From Pseudeuparius sepicola (Eukaryota > Arthropoda > Insecta > Coleoptera > Anthribidae): DNA of 64,000 nt. Of this stretch, positions 9,611-20,099 are shown in pieces. Below the pieces are notes generated by a model. The model had not been told where the DNA came from and did no database searches. It saw only the letters and a program-made list of their open reading frames with translations. The position numbers and the translations under genes were made by a program. Numbering within the stretch: position 1 is the first letter of the stretch; every line of letters begins with the position of its first letter. The DNA lies in contig OY987302.1 of NCBI GenBank assembly GCA_963920635.1, forward strand, positions 27,255,278-27,319,277, written 5' to 3'.

Positions 9611-10722
9611 TTTTCGCTTTGGCCCAGATAATGTTGTTGGGGAGTTCTATTTTGGTTATTTGGATTTGAATTTGGGAATCTAGGAGTAAAATTTTGATTA
9701 GAAGGCTGGAAACCTGAATTATTATTAAAAGTTCTTGGGAAATTGTTTCTAGGAATATTATTAGAAAAATTTCTAGGAGGTTGATTTCTTGGTTGGAAGT
9801 TTTGAGGGTGATTCCTAGGTTGGAAAGAAGGAGTTTGAAAATTATTTTGCTGAGGAAAAGATGGTCTTTGATGGAACCTATTTTGGGAGAAATTATTTCT
9901 TTGGGAGTTATTTTGGAAATTGTTAGAGTAGCTAGAAGGATTTGGACCATTTCTGTAATAATTATTTTGATTTTTAGTTCGACATTCATTGATAGTATGT
10001 CCATTTCTTTTGCAATAATTACAAAATTTTGGAAAATTATTACTGGTTCTTTTGATATTATTATTGAAGACTGGTACACGATTTTGCCTCTGAAATTTTT
10101 GATTTTCAAAATAAGAAAGTTGCAATTCTCTCTTAATTAAAGCTATAGCATCCATCATGTTGGGTGGATTGCTAGCACGAATTAGTTGCCCTATTCTTGG
10201 TTCTAAACCTGTCAAAACTGTATTTAGGCACATGCTATCGATTAATGTAGCTTGCGATTCTTTTTGTTCCCTAGTGAGAAGGCTTTGTTTTCCTATTGCG
10301 GCATACATTTTCGAGCAGTGAGTTTGAACTCTGCCTACAAAAGTCAAAGCATTTTCATTTTGGGATTGACACATTCTTTGTAAATCTTGAATTAATGAAG
10401 TTAGATCGCGAGGATCTCCGAAATGAACGTTAAGTAATTGTTTGATTTCGCGCCAGGTACTCAAATCTCTTGAATTAATGAGTTGGGCTGCACGTCCCTT
10501 TAATTGATTTTTAATTTTTATAACAAGTAAAATGGCTTGGTCCCCAACAGTAATTTGCATGGCCCTATCACATGCAATGATAAAAGTATTTAAATTGATT
10601 TGATCCCCATCGTATTCAGGGATGATAGAAAATATTTCGCTTAATTTAAATGGTACTTCGTCGTTATTTGAAGCGTTTGCTTCATTGTTTACATTAGAGT
10701 TTATAGCTTCGTTATTCGGCAT
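9526..10722 (-). CDS. gag: Gag structural polyprotein with one CCHC zinc knuckle
   Basis: 398 residues, the first ORF of the provirus. The N-terminal two thirds (about residues 25-205) are helical and gag-like (YDGDQINLNTFIIACD near 37-52, LLNVHFGDPRDLTSLIQDLQ near 96-115). A single zinc knuckle C-x2-C-x4-H-x4-C sits at C234, C237, H242, C247. Residues about 250-390 are an Asn/Gln/Pro/Phe-rich low-complexity tail. The product would form the particle core and bind genomic RNA through the knuckle. The ATG at 10722 is the first good start after a ~320-nt leader. The last ~80 nt overlap the pol frame, so a -1 shift can continue into protease. The frame is intact. The prion-like tail is long for a gypsy Gag. 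Confidence 0.92.
   Translation of the reverse strand: MPNNEAINSNVNNEANASNNDEVPFKLSEIFSIIPEYDGDQINLNTFIIACDRAMQITVGDQAILLVIKIKNQLKGRAAQLINSRDLSTWREIKQLLNVHFGDPRDLTSLIQDLQRMCQSQNENALTFVGRVQTHCSKMYAAIGKQSLLTREQKESQATLIDSMCLNTVLTGLEPRIGQLIRASNPPNMMDAIALIKRELQLSYFENQKFQRQNRVPVFNNNIKRTSNNFPKFCNYCKRNGHTINECRTKNQNNYYRNGPNPSSYSNNFQNNSQRNNFSQNRFHQRPSFPQQNNFQTPSFQPRNHPQNFQPRNQPPRNFSNNIPRNNFPRTFNNNSGFQPSNQNFTPRFPNSNPNNQNRTPQQHYLGQSENFQLTASGQNPIPNFKNLGMTNTDQTFA
9607..9613 (-). promoter_or_regulatory. Candidate -1 ribosomal frameshift heptamer (A AAT TTT)
   Basis: In gag phase the minus strand reads GAA AAT TTT C. This fits the X XXY YYZ slippery pattern and lies inside the gag/pol overlap, about 80 nt before the gag stop. 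Pol is in the -1 frame relative to gag and stays open from here. I have not identified a downstream pseudoknot, so the exact site is inferred. Confidence 0.45.
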
Positions 10723-10895
10723 GTTGAAATGAAAAGGTAATATCGTTATAACGTAGAAAGTTCAATAATAGCAACGTAGAAAGTTCAAAAAAAAATCACA
10801 AATAAAATTCACTTCAAGTTTTTCACTTACAATAGAAGTAACTTCATGCTCGCTGGATGTCGTTGATGCTGCTGTTGTTGCTGGATGCTGGCCTC

Positions 10896-11036
10896 AGGAG
10901 ACTGTCCTTCTTAGTGCCTCCGGATCTTCCTGTCGAAGACCCTTTTCAGCTGGCTCCAATCGTAGTGGTGTGGTGACCCCCGAGGAGACTGTCCTTCTAA
11001 GTGCGTCCGGATCTCCCTCGTTGAAGACCCTTTTAT
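10896..11036 (-). repeat. Duplicated ~52-bp motif in the provirus leader
   Basis: Two direct copies at about 10896-10947 and 10983-11036. They share aggagactgtccttct, gtgc, tccggatct and gaagacccttt with a few differences. They lie between the primer-binding site and gag, the region that in gypsy holds tandem insulator-protein sites and in retroviruses holds packaging signals. No Su(Hw)-type core is evident, so the function is open. Confidence 0.7.
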
Positions 11037-11041
11037 CGAGG

Positions 11042-11059
11042 ATCCCACTTCTGACACCA
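11042..11059 (-). other. Primer-binding site, complementary to tRNA-Leu 3' end
   Basis: Three nucleotides after the 5' LTR the minus strand reads TGGTGTCAGAAGTGGGAT. This is the complement of a tRNA 3' end ATCCCACTTCTGACACCA, which as I recall is that of an insect tRNA-Leu. It would prime minus-strand DNA synthesis. Confidence 0.85.
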
Positions 11060-11062
11060 AAT

Positions 11063-11474
11063 TGTTACGGGCGACGTGAAGACGAAGACTTTTTAAAAAA
11101 CTTTTATTTGAGTAACGCGAGTTACAGAGTTTCGGCTTAGACTACAGACAAGACTAGAATTAACACTCTTACTTTACTAGGTCCTATTTATACAGATCTG
11201 TTATGCTGAGGTGTTGTGGTTCTCATGGGAAAAGAATATAAAGACAAAGGGAAGATCAAATTCTGCAATTCTTGCAGTAAGCAAGTTTTAACAATACTCA
11301 AAAGGAATATGATATGTTCTAGTAATCATTCTAGAACAATATACAATGGAAAATGATATCTTTGTAGTAAGCATCTTGAACAATAGAGAATGAGAACATA
11401 ATATCCAACAGTAAACAGAATCAAGGGTAAAAACAAGGTTATGATCAAGGTGATGCTTGAGGTCGGATATAACA
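11063..11474 (-). repeat. 5' LTR of the provirus
   Basis: 412 bp, reading as identical to the 3' LTR. In the sense (minus) direction it starts at 11474 with TGTTATATCC and ends at 11063. It supplies the promoter. Target duplication TACA follows at 11475-11478. Confidence 0.95.
11185..11192 (-). promoter_or_regulatory. TATA box of the 5' LTR promoter
   Basis: Minus-strand TATAAATA followed by GGAC, about 285 nt into the LTR in the sense direction and about 125 nt before its end. This is a plausible position for the U3 promoter of the provirus. Confidence 0.6.
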
Positions 11475-12846
11475 TACATACTCAACATTGTGCGTCATTA
11501 ATTGCGCAAAGATGGTATAAAAACCCATTGGACCCTTTTCAGAGTTGCAAACTAAAGCCTTGGCTAAAAAAGACGGTCCGCCCAAAATCTTGTTTGATAA
11601 GCTCTTTCAAATCATTACAAAGTCAAAAGTTGTATCAAACCAAATCAACTTGTTTGTAAAAGGGGACAAAAAACAGCACATTTGTTATGCCACGTAATGT
11701 AATGACTGGCTTCGTTGCGTCACCTAACTTTGCTTACTGGTGGGTGAAGATGCATTGTAATCTCACTTGCTTATACTAGTTATCGATTAATTGCGCCAGT
11801 AGACCTTACCGTTTACGAATGAAATCATCTAGCGCCATTCAAACCGTAATTATGACCACTTACCCCAGAAGCAATCACATGATTGTGCGAGGAAGGGTTG
11901 GCAATTACTATTGTTTTGTCTTCATTGTCATTTGAGGCCAGTGCCGACTTTTCCTATAATAGAACTAATATAGCATAATTCGCTGAAGTTCTACGGAAAA
12001 CGCTATAGAAAACTGTAATAACAATGAGGCGGATCATCTGTCCACAACTGTGGATCATCAACTGTTGTTTTATTAATCTCTAACTAGGAGTGTAGCAATG
12101 TACCGCTACTGTTCCGAAACAAAAAGAAATGCAAAGTCGAACAGGGAAAATGCATGAGAAATTATTCCCGAAACGGTGGCGCGGTGGCGGCGTGCAGGGC
12201 CGACGAGGGTGGGGCCTAGGACGGGGGTCGCCTTCACCTCGGCACACAAATCACCAGAGAAAATATATTATAATGAAACGAAATGTTGTATAGTCCACAC
12301 TCAGCGCTTTCGCCGTACCTGCTCTCCTTCCTGAAAAATAAGCGGCATTATAATTTAAAATTTAATACTTTCTGATTCGCTAGCAATTTCATAAAACTTT
12401 TCCAGTCATACGAAGCGTACAGGGCCGGGACATTCAGGAACACCGTGGAGCGAGATTAAATTTTCACCATTTGGGGTCTACTCGAAACCTCGGCCCACGC
12501 GGAACGTCGCAATTCTGATTTGATTCGTAGAGGAAAGTTACTTTTTTGATGTGAATGCAATCAACAAACGACTTAACAAGTTTGGATATTGAATTTTTGT
12601 TTTTCCACAAGTTTATCTTCTACCTCTCGAATTACGCCCGAATATAGATAAAAAATATGTGCATTATAATGGAAGATATTTCTTTGTAATTTTCTCCAAA
12701 TAATTATCAGAACGAGGTGGAGTTATCTATCCTAGATGGTTTTAGAATGCCACAAAAATTAAATTTAATTCCGAACAACTTTTTCTAATATAATTACTTT
12801 ACCTTTACTTTACAAAGCAGGGCCGGTCAAGTTTCAGTATTTTTTT
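11475..12846. other. Unique non-coding DNA with a GC-rich patch
   Basis: No protein or RNA gene recognised. About 11850-11960 is less AT-rich and contains cacatgattgtgcgaggaag, which resembles cgcatgattgttcgaggaag at the end of the GC-rich block near 24900. Positions 12165-12240 are a short GC-rich patch (gcggtggcggcgtgcag). Both could be regulatory, but nothing proves it. Confidence 0.5.
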
Positions 12847-13632
12847 GTCTTTTGCACCTGTGTTTCTCACTTATCTTGGGACAAGCTATTATGAAAGTTC
12901 CAAAATATCCAAATAAGTAAAAAAATGTGTAAAACTAAAAAATATTTATTAAAAATATTTTCGAAATAAAAAGTAAAATAAAAATATTTTTCTATTCGAA
13001 TAAATATCCATTCGATTAATAATTGTCTATACAACTAATTGTCTTTTCGAATAACTGATGTCCTTCCAAGAGCTGTCGTTCGGAGAACTATAATATATAG
13101 AAGTGTCCTCAATCGCTTTATTTCCTAGATCAAGGGTTTTCAAAGTTGTTCAAGTTTTTTATTTCATAAAGTTTCATATTCCATATAACACTTGTCTATT
13201 GCACCTGTGTTTCTCACTTATCTTGGGACAAGCTATTATGAAAGTTCCAAAATATCCAAGTAAGTAAAAAAATGTGTAAGACAAAAAAATATTTATTAAA
13301 AATATTTTCGAAATAAAAAGTAAAATAAAAATATTTTTCTACTCGAATAAATATCCATTCGATTAATTATTGTCTATACAAATAATTGTCTCTTCGAATA
13401 ACTGATCTTCCAAGAGCTGTCGTTTGGAGAACTATAATATATAGAAGTGTTCTCAATCGCTTTATTTCCTAGACCAAGGGTTTTCAAAGTTGTTCAAGTT
13501 TTTTTATTTCATAAAGTTTCATATCCCATATAACACTTGTCTTTTGCACCTGTGTTTCTCACTTATCTTGGGACAAGCTATTATGAAAGTTCCAAAATAT
13601 CCAGGTAAGTAAAAAAATGTGTAAAACTAAAA
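12847..13632. repeat. Tandem repeats of ~346 bp
   Basis: Units begin gtctNttgcacctgtgtttc at 12847, 13194 and 13539, giving periods of 347 and 345 bp. Each runs through a ttcgaaataaaaagtaaaat segment and ends near ccatataacact. The third unit grades into the 1-kb repeat at 13633, so the array and that repeat are one composite structure. Confidence 0.85.
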
Positions 13633-14656
13633 AATATTTATTAAAAATATTTTCGAAATAAAAAGTAAAATAAAAATATTTTTCTACTCGAATAAATATC
13701 CATTCGATTAATTATTGTCTATACAAATAATTGTCTCTTCGAATAACTGATGTCCTTCCAAGAGCTGTCGTTAGGAGAACTATAATATATAGAAGTGTTC
13801 TCAATCGCTTTATTTCCTAGACTAAGGGTTTTCAAATTTGTTCAAGTTTTTTATTTCATAAAGTTTCATATTCCATATAACACTGTCCTTCAAAATGTTT
13901 GCGTCATAGAAGGATTTCTTTATTACCTATTTTCTTTAAATTTAACCTTGTTTGCGTTAAATTTTACTAGAAAAGTTGTATCTTTTTCAATTTTACATAA
14001 GTGAATCAAATTTGAACACTTTAGGGCAAGATTGTGGGAAATTTGTTTGTGGCCACAGAAACATTAACCAAACTTTTTAACACAAACTTTTTCAAGTTGC
14101 CAGGAAAATTCATATGTGCTTAACAGTAAATTAAGGAAACATTGAACATTTAACTCAAAAATAACCTCAATAACTTTGTTTTCTGAGCTTTCGGAGAACA
14201 AATCTTCCTCCATTTATGAATTTTGCTGGCAACTTGAAAAACTCCTCATTAATTCAGTTTGGTTCAGGTTCCTGTGGCCAAAAACCCAATGAAAAATTAA
14301 ACGACTTTAGTAAAACAGTTTGTTTTTTGTAATTTTTTAATAGGTGTCTACGAAATATACATAGTGTCCGAATAAAGAATCCCGTCGCTGATATCTCGAG
14401 AACGAAAAGAGATATTTTAATTCTGTAAACGCCGTTCGCTAGAACGGGAATAGAGATTTATTCGCAACTGCTAAGCGTTCATTTTGATACTGGCGCATAG
14501 ATAGCGCTGGGGTACAAAGAAACTTTCGATCATAGGAACGTTGGAAACTAGCGCATCTGAAATTCTGGTTAATTTGGAGCAACTTTTGTCCTATGGACGA
14601 TTTTCTTATTATCTATTAATTACCAGTTTCTGAGATAGTCTCTCTAACATGCCTTT
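13633..14656. repeat. Second copy of the 1-kb repeat
   Basis: Collinear with 1472-2495 at a constant offset, about three differences seen over 1,024 bp. Here the sequence continues on both sides: tandem units to the left and the full foldback to the right. This locus therefore looks like the older or complete context and 1472-2495 the truncated copy. Confidence 0.85.
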
Positions 14657-15486
14657 AAAAAAAATTAGCGAACTCGCTTAAAATTAACTATAGAGGAAAA
14701 GTTATGGTTTAAAATGAATATACTCTATAATTTATTCCTCAAAAGTGGAAAAAAGATAATTTCCAGTTTCCAGTATAGGTAATAACAATAACACAATGTA
14801 GGTACATGTAAACAATGACAGTGTGGCTGAATTTATTTATATTAACCGAAAGTGACACATAAATTAAAAATGTACGTTTACAATAATAAATAATGTTCAA
14901 AATTGAATCCATCGTTTTCACAACAAACATTATAAAAAGTTCAATTTCGCAAGAATTTATAAAGTTTTTTTTTGGAAATTACCTACCTTTTTTTTCAATT
15001 TTGAGGGAGAAATTATAGGTACGGCATGTTCATTTTAAACTGAAAAATGGGTCAAAGTGTAATAATTTGGCACGTGCCGATACTTTCTTCATCCTAGTGA
15101 ACTACAAATATAATAAGTACTTTAATTACTTTTTCCTCTAAACTTAATTTTAAGCGAATTAACTCATTTTTTGTAAATGGCATTCTATAGCGATTATCTA
15201 AGAATCTAGTACAATAGGAATTTCTCCAAACTGACCAGCGGTTTTGGAGATATTGGGGAAAACTGATTTTTTTTGTTAAATTTCAACACCTTTTATCTCA
15301 TAAATACAGCGGTTGTGGATCTAAAGATTATCGATATTTCGGATCAGCATTCAATTACGCCAATTTCAATATAAACGCTTAGTAATTGCGTAAAAGCCCT
15401 CTTCACACTCTAGAGAAGGGCGTTTAGAGAATTAAAATATCTCTTCGTTCCCAAGGTATCTGCGCGTCCTTATTCGGACACCCGTA
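14366..15486. mobile_element. Foldback (MITE-like) element, ~1.1 kb
   Basis: The left end gtgtccgaataaag with ~70 bp of following sequence (including agatattttaattct) is repeated inverted at the right end (agaattaaaatatct ... ttattcggacac). Inner parts also pair: cgcttaaaattaac near 14680 with its complement near 15150. The whole unit is a long imperfect palindrome centred near 14925. No transposase frame inside. Confidence 0.75.
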
Positions 15487-16339
15487 CCTATATAAATCTA
15501 AGGAACTATTGGAAAACTTGTAACTTCGTGAAAACTATTTTATATCACTCGCTTTATTATTCTACTGATATACCAGATATCGATAAAAATATTTATTTTC
15601 CAAAAGAAATTATGTTAACGCTTTAAAATGTGTTACGCAAATTTTATGTCAAGTTTATTCAAACTTTCCAGTCCTAAATTGACGCCAAAAGAATAACCAA
15701 TAATCTATCTAAGTAAAATTTTGGGACTTTTTATGTAACAAAAAGCTGCCTACCTATTTTTAAAGCGGTAAAAAGTGATAAATTTTGGTTAGATTCGTGA
15801 AATAGTTTGATTATATTTTAAGATACCTACGTTTAAGTGGATTATGTTTCATCTTGTTTAAAGCTAAAGGTGACCGCAAAGTTAAATTTCAATACAAATT
15901 ATTTATAAATTTATAAAATTCCCTCCTATGATGCCACTGTATATAAAACTACTGGAGATATTTTAACAAAATTTGGAACACATCACCCATCACCCCCTTA
16001 AAGCTTGTTATTTGACGACAATGTCATTGTCTTCACGCAACCAATGATGGAGCTACTAGGGGTTCAAAATCAGTTAATTAAATAAATAAAACTATAGTAA
16101 ACGCCTCCTTTGAAGACACTTGTGAATACGGCATTAGATGCCCCAAAGCAATGTTTTTGGTTTTTTGATATTTTTTCAGATGTAACACCGGTTGGTTGTT
16201 ATTCTGCGTAATATATATTATGATGTACCAAAAGCGGGAAATATCATTCTAGTGCATGAACGTGACCGCTTTCAGAAAATTTTAAAACGGCGTTTACGTG
16301 GGGGCACTTAAAAAACTTTACTGTGCATTTTTGAAAGGA
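15487..16339. other. AT-rich, no feature
   Basis: Nothing recognisable on either strand. Confidence 0.6.
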
Positions 16340-16640
16340 AAGGCCCTTTCATGCATACTCGAATGCATACGCTATTTAGCGTCTTTTATGCTGAACTCCG
16401 CATAAAACTGCCGCCACATCCTGTCTGGGGAAAATGCCTCTCCCGAGCGAACATAATGGTAGAGCTAAGCCGGCTCCGGCTCTGGCCCGGGGCCCGGCCA
16501 CATGTGACGCCAGTTCCCCCCCACGGCGCCGTACGCGCCCCCTCCCTCGCCCACCCCTCTGCCGCCGTTCGAAGCGAGGGCGGGCCGCACGGGCGTGCCC
16601 GAGGGAGGGGGCGAAGGGGTGACCGTAGAACTCCGTCTCA
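16340..16640. other. GC-rich island
   Basis: Abrupt rise in GC and CpG (gccggctccggctctggcc, ggcgggccgcacgggc) in AT-rich surroundings. Overlapping frames of 60-104 codons occur on both strands, as expected of any GC-rich DNA lacking stops, and they have no recognisable domain. It may be a CpG-rich promoter or regulatory block; no TATA box or exon is evident. Confidence 0.45.
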
Positions 16641-16731
16641 CTGGAGTCAATATAGTGATCAATGACCTTCCCCGGAGATACTGCGAGTGGAAGAGAAAAA
16701 AGAGGTAGAATTAAAAAGTCGTAAGTTAGAA

Positions 16732-16772
16732 TGTGCTGCAGGCTTCAGTGGATGTGCTGCAGGCTTCAGTGA
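16732..16772 (+). repeat. Perfect 20-bp tandem duplication
   Basis: atgtgctgcaggcttcagtg occurs twice in a row, separated by one base. Minor local duplication. Confidence 0.8.
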
Positions 16773-16952
16773 AAAAGCATGTAGTTATAGCTTGCTTGTG
16801 TAGTAACTTCGACATCTATCAAAATCTTAAAGTGCACATTAAACCGGGTATAGGAAGAAAGAGGAAGGAGGAGCAACGAGGAACGGGGAGGGGTAGGGAT
16901 GTAATAAAAAGAGGTGTTTTGTGGCATAGCAAGTAAAAGATACCTAATCTTC

Positions 16953-17018
16953 ACTCCAGCCTGGATTAGAACCTGAGACTAGGTCTCAGGCACTTTTATC
17001 CAACTAAGCTATCGGAGC
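16953..17018 (-). ncRNA. tRNA-like sequence, probably a degenerate tRNA or SINE head
   Basis: On the minus strand an intact A box (TAGCTTAGTTGG) lies 9 nt after a GCTCCGA start and a near-consensus B box (GGTTCTAATCC) follows. The ends GCTCCGA and CTGGAGT can pair at about six of seven positions. The length (66 nt) is too short, the T stem has a mismatch, and the anticodon arm is replaced by a tight CCTGAGAC/GTCTCAGG hairpin. A working tRNA is unlikely; a tRNA-derived SINE head or pseudogene fits better. Confidence 0.4.
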
Positions 17019-18959
17019 ATGGAAGTTCCAATGAATGACAATAAAATCAATCGAGTACTATTCTTTTAAAGCTAAAGATACAAAACTTGTCGACACTGCT
17101 AAATAAAGCGACCAGATACTAACTAATATGGCTGTGTGATAAACCAACAAACAACCAATGTCAAACTTAGTCGGTACAACAACAATCTCATTATTTTTGT
17201 AGCAGCTCCTGTCTCCTGTGGTAGCTATTAGAGAGACAGTGTGCTCCTGTCAGCCACAACTGTTACCCCAAATCCAAAGCCGAAGACACGCCTATGGGGT
17301 GGGGGCGGGGCGCAGGAGGGGGGGCGGCGGAGATGGATGTGCGGGGCCCGCCGAGCTCACACGACGTAAAATGGCAAAGAAAGCCATCAGGGGAGCGAAC
17401 CAGATAGAAAAGAAAAAAATAAGATGGATTGATGGAAATGTCTTCGTGATTAAATTTGTTTTTCGCTATATACGTGCTTTCAATCTCTCGGGATTTGAAC
17501 GGGGAGCGTTCGCCGGGGCGCTGCTCAGTATTCCCACCAGTAACGTATTTTCAATATGTAAGCCTTTCAGGATTTTTCCTGGCCTCGGTTCTAGTGTATT
17601 TTGTATTGTGCTCGACTGATTAAACTGGAAGTAGGAAAGTTTGCAAAACGACGGTTTCGAGTGATTTATCTCCGCTGCTGCTTCCAATGTGCAACGTTCG
17701 TCTCTTTAATTTGAATATTTAGGAGTTTTATTCCAATGCATAAATCCATCTGAATTCTTTGCGTCTTTAATACAAAGGATTTAGCAAAAAGTATCTCCAT
17801 ATAAAACTTTCTCTCTATACCAGCAAAAATTAGATAAATAATACGGAGTGGGGGGGGGGCGGAGTTCCCGATCTCCCGTGAAGACTATGTGCATAGGTCA
17901 AAACAGACAAGATTGTCAGCGGGCAAGTTCCTTCCCGTTCGCCTGCCGCCAATTAGGTACCATTCGTCTAAATGACGCTCAAAATATGATGTCTACTATT
18001 AATTGGATATTATATATACTACCAAGCTTGATTCTTGATGCTTAAAATTTACCATAACCAGAAAATGGCGCATTATAAGAAAAACTATTAAGGAGGTTCT
18101 CTGGTAGAGGAGATCGGGGCAAGATGACGAACGAGATAAGAAGACTAATGCGAATATTGTCAACAAGAAGCGATTGAGGATATCTTGACCAACAGAGCCA
18201 TTTACCTCACGGTAGCTGGCAACAGCACATGTTCATCCCAAAGGTATGCGTTGCAATTTTTTATGATTTTTTTGTAAGGTTTTCCGTAGTAAGTTCTTTT
18301 CCACCATTACCCGGAAACTATCCGTACTATAAGTAATTTCTTGACACTCATACGTTTTAAATTTTTGGCCTCGGTTTAGACATAACCTCAAGCATTATTT
18401 CTGGAGTAAGATGATTGGGATAAGTTGACGATTCGTCATCTTGAACAGAAAAGATAAATTAAAAAGGAAAGTAAAAAAAGAAAAGCAAGCGGTACTGGAT
18501 AAACAGCAGGCAGGCCCTAGCAAGCCACAAGCAAGGAAAACTACTGATGGAAATAAAATTACGAAAAACAAGAAATTGGGAATCAAGGGACTGAATACTC
18601 ATGTTCAGGAGATAACGGAGATGTTCAAGACCTTCCAATAGAAAATTGGATACAAAATGTGCGGTCTGCTTTTCTTGGTGACAGGAGGCCTGCACGAGTT
18701 ATGAAGAACGTGGTGACTTCGCTTGTGACTTTTGTACTTAGTCATCTTACTCTATTATGTGTGTCATTTGTGCGTGTGTCAGATGTTACTCTGCCTAATC
18801 CTAGATTCTTGATATCAAAATATGGTGATTTAGCCAAACCTACCTATATTCAAAAATGCTTTCCCTAAAAGATACAGGAGGTTACAGTTGACTCTCAAAA
18901 ACCAGTTTTTGGTTACATGTTTGTCAATTTTAGAAATATCGAGGTGAATACAACTGATT
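17019..18959. other. Mostly featureless; small GC-rich patch and a Lys/Gln-rich frame
   Basis: Positions 17280-17350 are GC-rich (ggggcggcggagatg) like the 16.4-kb island. Around 18441-18641 a 66-codon plus-strand frame is very rich in Lys and Gln (KKEKQAVLDKQQAGPSKPQ) and could be the end of a degraded transposase, but I cannot name it. The rest shows nothing. Confidence 0.35.
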
Positions 18960-19680
18960 ACTATATATGTATAATTCGACCACTTGGTTCTAATTGTTGT
19001 AACTCAAAAACAAATGAAGCTGGCGGGGAGACATGACCTTTTTCCCCCAACTTTTTCTGAGGTAGGTACGTCTATGGAGCCTGTGAAACATTTTTAACAG
19101 GGTTTAGAATTTAATTTCTCTATTTTTTTGGATCTTGAAAAAGTTTTCCTAAACACCATTGTTTTCGATATAAACAAGTTTTTTTAGAATAAGATACCTG
19201 ACTTTCAGATGCGTGAAGTCATTGGGGCAATCCTAAATGAAACGAAAATAATATGAAAAGCGACTATGGAAGTTAATAAGAACAATCAAAGACAAAAAAG
19301 AGTTTTTATAAGTGTGGCTTCTAGCATTCGTGTTAGGAAAGATACAGGATCTAAAATATATAATAATAAGTTTAAAAATTACTTCGTATATCTCTTAAGA
19401 ACGATTTTGGGACTCATGTTTATAACAACTTTTTTCTACACTTGGATTGTGTTATTAACTTCGATAGTCGTTTTCCCTATTTTCATTTCCTTTTGAAGTA
19501 CTCTCGAAAACAATGGTTTTCATGATGATTACAAGATACACAAATTAAATTCTATTCTAGAAAAGTTGGAAGGTGGGAAAAAAATCATGTCTCCTCGCGA
19601 TTTTTTATTTGTTTTTGAGCTAGGTACAACAATGAGAACCAAGTCGTTAAATTGGATATAAATATACCTAGTAATATAAC
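18960..19680. mobile_element. Foldback element, ~0.7 kb
   Basis: The left arm (about 18963-19065, cgaccacttggttctaattg ... gaggagacatga-type sequence) reappears inverted at about 19576-19672. Inner segments around 19150 (accattgttttcgatat) and 19500 (tcgaaaacaatggt) also pair. The frame at 19266-19496 lies in the loop and has no recognisable domain. Confidence 0.65.
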
Positions 19681-19699
19681 AATTTAATTTTTAATTGAG

Positions 19700-19870
19700 T
19701 TTTTCGCCACCAAACTGATCGAAAGACAACTTTTTCAAGTTGCCTGGAAAATTCATAAATTCTTAACAGTGAATGAACGAAACTTTAAACGTGTAACTCA
19801 AAAAATAACTTCAACAAACTTGTTTTCTGAGCTTTCGGAGAATAAATCTTCCTCCTTTCTCAAAGATCAT
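19700..19870. repeat. Partial, diverged copy of the 1-kb repeat
   Basis: ctttttcaagttgcctggaaaattcat and the following ttttctgagctttcggagaa with aaatcttcctcc match the central hairpin region at about 1925-2055 and 14085-14215 with scattered differences. Confidence 0.75.
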
Positions 19871-20099
19871 GCCACGTCAAAGTGAAGTGACAGATTAATA
19901 AATTTCAGGTTAAAATGTCATGACAACAGAAACAATAGCCTAGCCACCTGCCTGATATTGTACCCTGTGTTCTATCTAATTATCTATACTAACTTCTCTT
20001 TGAATAAGTGGCAATAATATTTTACTGAATTCCACTGAACATTCAGCAACACCGTTGTCCGTATTTCCTAAAATAAATGCAGATTCTTTAATTTTTCGT

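Larger units (their letters stand above)
2798..11474 (-). mobile_element. Full-length errantivirus-like Ty3/Gypsy provirus with env and a pol-fused macro domain
   Basis: A complete LTR retroelement read on the minus strand. LTRs of 412 bp at 2798-3209 (3' LTR) and 11063-11474 (5' LTR) read as identical and carry TGTTA...TAACA ends. The flanks show a 4-bp target duplication, TACA (2794-2797 and 11475-11478), typical of Ty3/Gypsy integrases. Order in the sense direction: 5' LTR, primer-binding site complementary to tRNA-Leu, leader with a duplicated ~52-bp motif, gag, pol in the -1 frame, env overlapping the pol end by 25 nt, polypurine tract, 3' LTR. Gag, pol and the LTRs look intact; env has one in-frame stop. 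The C-terminal TARG1-like macro domain of pol is atypical for the family. LTR identity implies a recent insertion. Family assignment rests on env architecture, pol domain order, PBS, TSD and the -1 frameshift. Confidence 0.95.

Noticed and set aside
9600..10140. Ile/Lys-rich frames opposite or overlapping gag (both strands)
   Set aside because: Shadows of the Asn-rich gag tail in other frames.
12847..13632. CRISPR-like array of regular repeats
   Set aside because: Units are ~346 bp, contiguous, without unique spacers, in eukaryotic DNA.
16351..16665. Overlapping Pro/Arg-rich frames in the GC-rich island
   Set aside because: GC-rich DNA lacks stops in several frames on both strands; no domain or splice context.
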